Positions 61,552 through 64,000 of a stretch of 64,000 nt of DNA are shown in pieces. The notes beneath the pieces are model-generated. The model had not been told where the DNA came from. It made no database searches and saw only the letters and a program-made list of their open reading frames with translations. The number at the start of each line of letters is the position of its first letter. The stretch's first letter is position 1. This stretch comes from Chloroflexi bacterium TSY (GTDB taxonomy: Bacteria; Chloroflexota; Anaerolineae; Caldilineales; Caldilineaceae): positions 1-64,000 of the forward strand of contig JAHBNG010000031.1 of NCBI GenBank assembly GCA_019217005.1, read 5' to 3'. The position numbers were made by a program, and so were the translations under genes.

Positions 61552-63474
61552 ATGATGACTAGACAGAATCAGACACATTCCCTTTACAGAATTGAATCTC
61601 TTCTCGCCGCTCGCCTCTTCTTACAGCCCAAGCTGGTCGACGAGCGTATCTACTTTATCAGCGATCTCTCTGGTCGCATGAGCCTCTACGTAATGGATGA
61701 AACGGGCAGCGTCCCCGAACCGCTGTTGCCGCCCAGCATCGCCCTGCAAAACCCGGAGCTAATCGGCGGTGAATCTTATGTGGTGATGCCCAATCTAGGC
61801 AAAGTTCTGGTGATGATCGATCAGGACGGCGACGAAAACTATCAACCGATGCTGATTCCGCTGGACGGCGGCGTCCCCAAAGCACTCTTTGGCGACCAGT
61901 TTGCTGGGCAGCAATTGACCTGTGCCAGGTGCGATGCTGAACGCAACCAAGCCATCTTTATGGTGGATCCGCGTGATGAAGCCATTCTCAAAACTATCCT
62001 AGTCCATCTCGATACTTGTACCATAATAGAGTTAGGCAGCACGCCTTATATGCGTGGTCCCATAGCAGTCAACGAAGATTGGTCTCGCATTGTGTTGAAC
62101 GAGATATATACAAGGGGTGACGTTGTTCTCTATATGTGGGAGTCAGAGAAGCCTCAGCTACGTCTGCTCTACGGAACGCCCTTGTCAGAGCGTGAATCAG
62201 GCATAGACGTACCTCTGAACGGCATCGGTAGAGGGACGTTCGTATCGGATGATGGCCTGCTCTTTCGTACATCGCTCTTTACGCCTACCTACGGCCTAGG
62301 CTACTTCAATGTGGCAAATGCGGATCCAGTTGAGCCAGTAGAAATCAGTGGGATCCATCACAGTGGTTACGGCGAGTTTGAGGGAATAAAAGAGATTGCG
62401 CCCGGTCGTTACAACATTTCCTACAATATAGATGGTTGTTCGTGGGTTTATGAGGGGAGCTTTGATGAAAAGAACCTTCGTTTTACCATTACCAAGGTTC
62501 TCTGTGGTGCCGGCACTCTTGCTGAAGGGGTGCTTGCAGCCCTCGACTTCGACAAGACCAGTGATCGCTATACCGCAGCCTTCTCTACAGCGACTGCCCC
62601 TTCGCAGCTCTATCTTATTGCGAATGGTACTCCTACGCCCCGAACAAATGAACGCATTCTTGGTATCCCACAACAGATGCTTGCTTCGGGCGAAGATACC
62701 TCATACCCCAGTCATGATGGCTTGCGGATCTCGGCACGTCTCTACCTGCCTACATCGGACCTTGGTTTTGAGGGTCCACGTCCTGTCGTCTTTTACATTC
62801 ATGGAGGTCCACAAAGCCAGGAACGCCCGGACTTTACCTGGTTCTCCATGCCCCTCATTCAGTTCTTCACGCTCACCGGCATTGCTGTCTTTGTGCCCAA
62901 CGTGCGCGGCAGCAGTGGCTATGGGATCGAGTACATGAAACATGTCGATCGGGATTGGGGTGGCAACGACCGATTGGACCACTTGGCAGCCTTCGACCAC
63001 CTCCGAGCAGATCCGCGCCTGGACATGGATCGGATAGGTGTCATGGGGCGTTCCTATGGCGGCTATATGACATTGACATTGGCTGCTCGTCATCCCGAAT
63101 TGTGGAAGGCGGCGTGTGATATGTTTGGTCCATACAGCCTCTTCTCCTTTCTCGAACGTCTGCCGCCCGCATGGCGCACTTATTTTGAGATGTCCATGGG
63201 GCATCCCGAAAAAGACAAAGAAATGTTAACGGAACGCTCTCCTCATACCTGGTTGCATCAGTTGGCGTGTCCCATGTTGGTCATTCAGGGTGCCAACGAT
63301 CCGCGCGTGGTCGAAAGTGAGTCAAGCGATCTAGTTGAAAACCTACGTAGCCAAGGGAAAGAGATCGAGTATCTCGTTTTTGAGGATGAGGGGCATGATG
63401 TGATCAAATATCACAATAAGGTGCGTTGTTACAATCAGATCGTGGATTTCTTTGCGCGGCATTTGCAGCCATGA
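61552..63474 (+). CDS. S9 family (prolyl oligopeptidase-like) serine peptidase
   Basis: 640 residues; a second ATG follows at once (61555). N-terminal beta-propeller (YFISDLSGRMSLYVMDETGS and similar repeats) caps a C-terminal alpha/beta-hydrolase. Nucleophile in GRSYGGYM (Ser501), acid in GANDPRV, histidine in DEGHDV near the C-terminus; HGGPQSQERPDF is the oxyanion-side loop. No signal peptide, so likely cytoplasmic acylaminoacyl- or oligopeptidase. Forms a two-gene unit with the SEC-C protein. Confidence 0.93.
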   Translation: MMTRQNQTHSLYRIESLLAARLFLQPKLVDERIYFISDLSGRMSLYVMDETGSVPEPLLPPSIALQNPELIGGESYVVMPNLGKVLVMIDQDGDENYQPMLIPLDGGVPKALFGDQFAGQQLTCARCDAERNQAIFMVDPRDEAILKTILVHLDTCTIIELGSTPYMRGPIAVNEDWSRIVLNEIYTRGDVVLYMWESEKPQLRLLYGTPLSERESGIDVPLNGIGRGTFVSDDGLLFRTSLFTPTYGLGYFNVANADPVEPVEISGIHHSGYGEFEGIKEIAPGRYNISYNIDGCSWVYEGSFDEKNLRFTITKVLCGAGTLAEGVLAALDFDKTSDRYTAAFSTATAPSQLYLIANGTPTPRTNERILGIPQQMLASGEDTSYPSHDGLRISARLYLPTSDLGFEGPRPVVFYIHGGPQSQERPDFTWFSMPLIQFFTLTGIAVFVPNVRGSSGYGIEYMKHVDRDWGGNDRLDHLAAFDHLRADPRLDMDRIGVMGRSYGGYMTLTLAARHPELWKAACDMFGPYSLFSFLERLPPAWRTYFEMSMGHPEKDKEMLTERSPHTWLHQLACPMLVIQGANDPRVVESESSDLVENLRSQGKEIEYLVFEDEGHDVIKYHNKVRCYNQIVDFFARHLQP

Positions 63475-63802
63475 TCCACCCGAATGGGTTGCACTCAGGT
63501 CAATCAACTTGTCGACAAATTGTCAACTGCGTGCGACGCATTCCAGCAATTTCAAAATTTCAAATGAGGCCGTTCCAGGTAACTGTCACTCCCGAATGGG
63601 CGGAAAAGGTTGATAAACTTTCGTCCTCACAGCACCTCAAGTGACGGTCGCCTTTGCGGAAGGCGACCGTCACCTAACGACCCCGCGGGCGTACACTTCT
63701 ACCGAAACGTGGGAGATTTCGCTTCTTGATTCTGGTATAGGTCGCTCTTTTGACTCTTGTCCCGCCAGAGACAGGACCTACGAAAAGCGGTCACAATTTT
63801 GG
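63475..63802. other. Intergenic stretch after the S9 peptidase
   Basis: 328 bases. Apart from the hairpin at 63641-63673 no feature is supported; a short plus-strand frame ending at 63644 has no ribosome site. Confidence 0.5.
63641..63673 (+). terminator. Strong stem-loop
   Basis: GTGACGGTCGCCTT and AAGGCGACCGTCAC form a perfect 14-bp stem with a 5-base loop, 167 bases after the S9 peptidase stop. No T-run on either side; probably a terminator-like or REP hairpin between convergent genes. Confidence 0.6.
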
Positions 63803-64000
63803 TTACATGGATGAGGAGAGCATTACTGCTGATCTTGTCCGCTCAGACTCAATTGCAGCGTCAATAATCTCCAAGCCTCGCAGACCATCTTGACCAGTTA
63901 CCAAGGGTGCCTCACCAGCCGCAATCTGCGCCAAGAAGGAATGAATGTGGCTCACAAGCGAATCGTAAAAGGTAATGTTCTCTGTCCAATAACTGGGCCG
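63803..64000 (-). CDS. Gfo/Idh/MocA family oxidoreductase, partial (C-terminal end)
   Basis: Runs off the right edge. The visible 65 codons read RPSYWTENITFYDSLVSHI, SFLAQIAAGEAPLVTGQDGL and RGLEIIDAAIESERTRSAV, the standard C-terminal tail of Gfo/Idh/MocA oxidoreductases (FLAAIxxGxxPxVxGxDGLxxLEIIxAAxxSxxxG). Stop at 63803-63805. Convergent with the S9 peptidase gene. Substrate and start cannot be seen. Confidence 0.82.
   Translation of the reverse strand, partial: RPSYWTENITFYDSLVSHIHSFLAQIAAGEAPLVTGQDGLRGLEIIDAAIESERTRSAVMLSSSM

Noticed and set aside
63426..63644. 72-codon plus-strand frame after the S9 peptidase
   Set aside because: It begins inside the peptidase gene in another frame and has no ribosome site.

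Overview
The window looks like a chromosomal segment of a free-living heterotrophic member of the Chloroflexota (Anaerolineae/Caldilineae-like). This is inference from gene content: lipoprotein solute-binding proteins with small-residue-rich linkers, a cell-surface lipoprotein with a Thr/Pro-rich linker plus SH3-like domain, and a very high density of Gfo/Idh/MocA oxidoreductases, enolase-superfamily dehydratases and phytanoyl-CoA dioxygenase-like enzymes. No rRNA, tRNA or CRISPR array was seen. Both ends cut through ordinary sequence; the right end truncates another Gfo/Idh/MocA gene.

Layout. 0.1-15.7 kb (all minus strand) is a carbohydrate/aldonate catabolism island: a PmoA-like protein, six intact Gfo/Idh/MocA oxidoreductases plus one fragment, a PhyH-like dioxygenase, mannonate dehydratase, a nucleosidase, a polysaccharide deacetylase, a TIM-barrel isomerase, a MetE-like methyltransferase, a zinc-type dehydrogenase and a D-threonine-aldolase-like PLP enzyme. 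15.7-16.5 kb is an HNH endonuclease with a small partner. 16.8-20.7 kb is an oligopeptide/glycoside-type ABC transporter without its ATPases, followed by a galactonate-dehydratase-like enzyme. 22.7-27.9 kb (plus strand) is an acyl-CoA ligase / two SDR / carboxymuconolactone-decarboxylase-like / Gfo-Idh cluster. 28.0-28.7 kb is a PIN-RHH toxin-antitoxin pair. 28.9-36.0 kb holds an MFS exporter, a second dehydratase and dioxygenase, and a sugar ABC transporter whose binding-protein gene is broken by an insertion. 36.1-37.7 kb is a three-gene TIGR04255 / unknown / HicA-like cassette. After that come acyl-CoA dehydrogenase, an insertion sequence, a dense pile of small palindromic elements (41.6-42.7 kb), an aminoglycoside-phosphotransferase-like kinase, uvrA, a methyltransferase, a lipoprotein, xseA, an amidohydrolase / M20 peptidase / D-threonine-aldolase group, a decayed insertion sequence, a broken hydroxyacid dehydrogenase, a broken serine hydrolase, a SEC-C protein and an S9 peptidase.

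The most striking feature is a set of small non-autonomous elements that have broken or trimmed genes throughout the window. Family A (155 bp, inverted ends GGGGTGGTTC, 8-bp target duplication) has four full copies in two sequence subfamilies and one partial copy. Family B (215 bp, ends CAGTAGATCC, 5-bp target duplication AGNCT) has four copies and a 252-bp relative. Family A sits inside family B twice, at different positions and in opposite orientations, each time with its own exact 8-bp duplication. Several host genes can be rebuilt in frame by removing an element and one copy of its duplication: a D-2-hydroxyacid dehydrogenase (element after codon 7), a D-threonine-aldolase-like gene (after codon 5), a sugar-binding protein, a beta-lactamase-fold hydrolase and an insertion-sequence transposase. 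One family A pair marks a deletion that joined a dehydrogenase gene to the tail of an ABC ATPase gene. Further palindromic families (79-102 bp with ends GTTGACATT; about 100-115 bp with CGTGTCC arms) recur in intergenic positions.

Functionally the window reads as scavenging of plant- or algal-type sugars and sugar acids, with ABC uptake and redox/dehydratase processing, in a genome under recent pressure from miniature elements. No transposase in the window has ends matching family A or B, so the enzymes that move them must be elsewhere.
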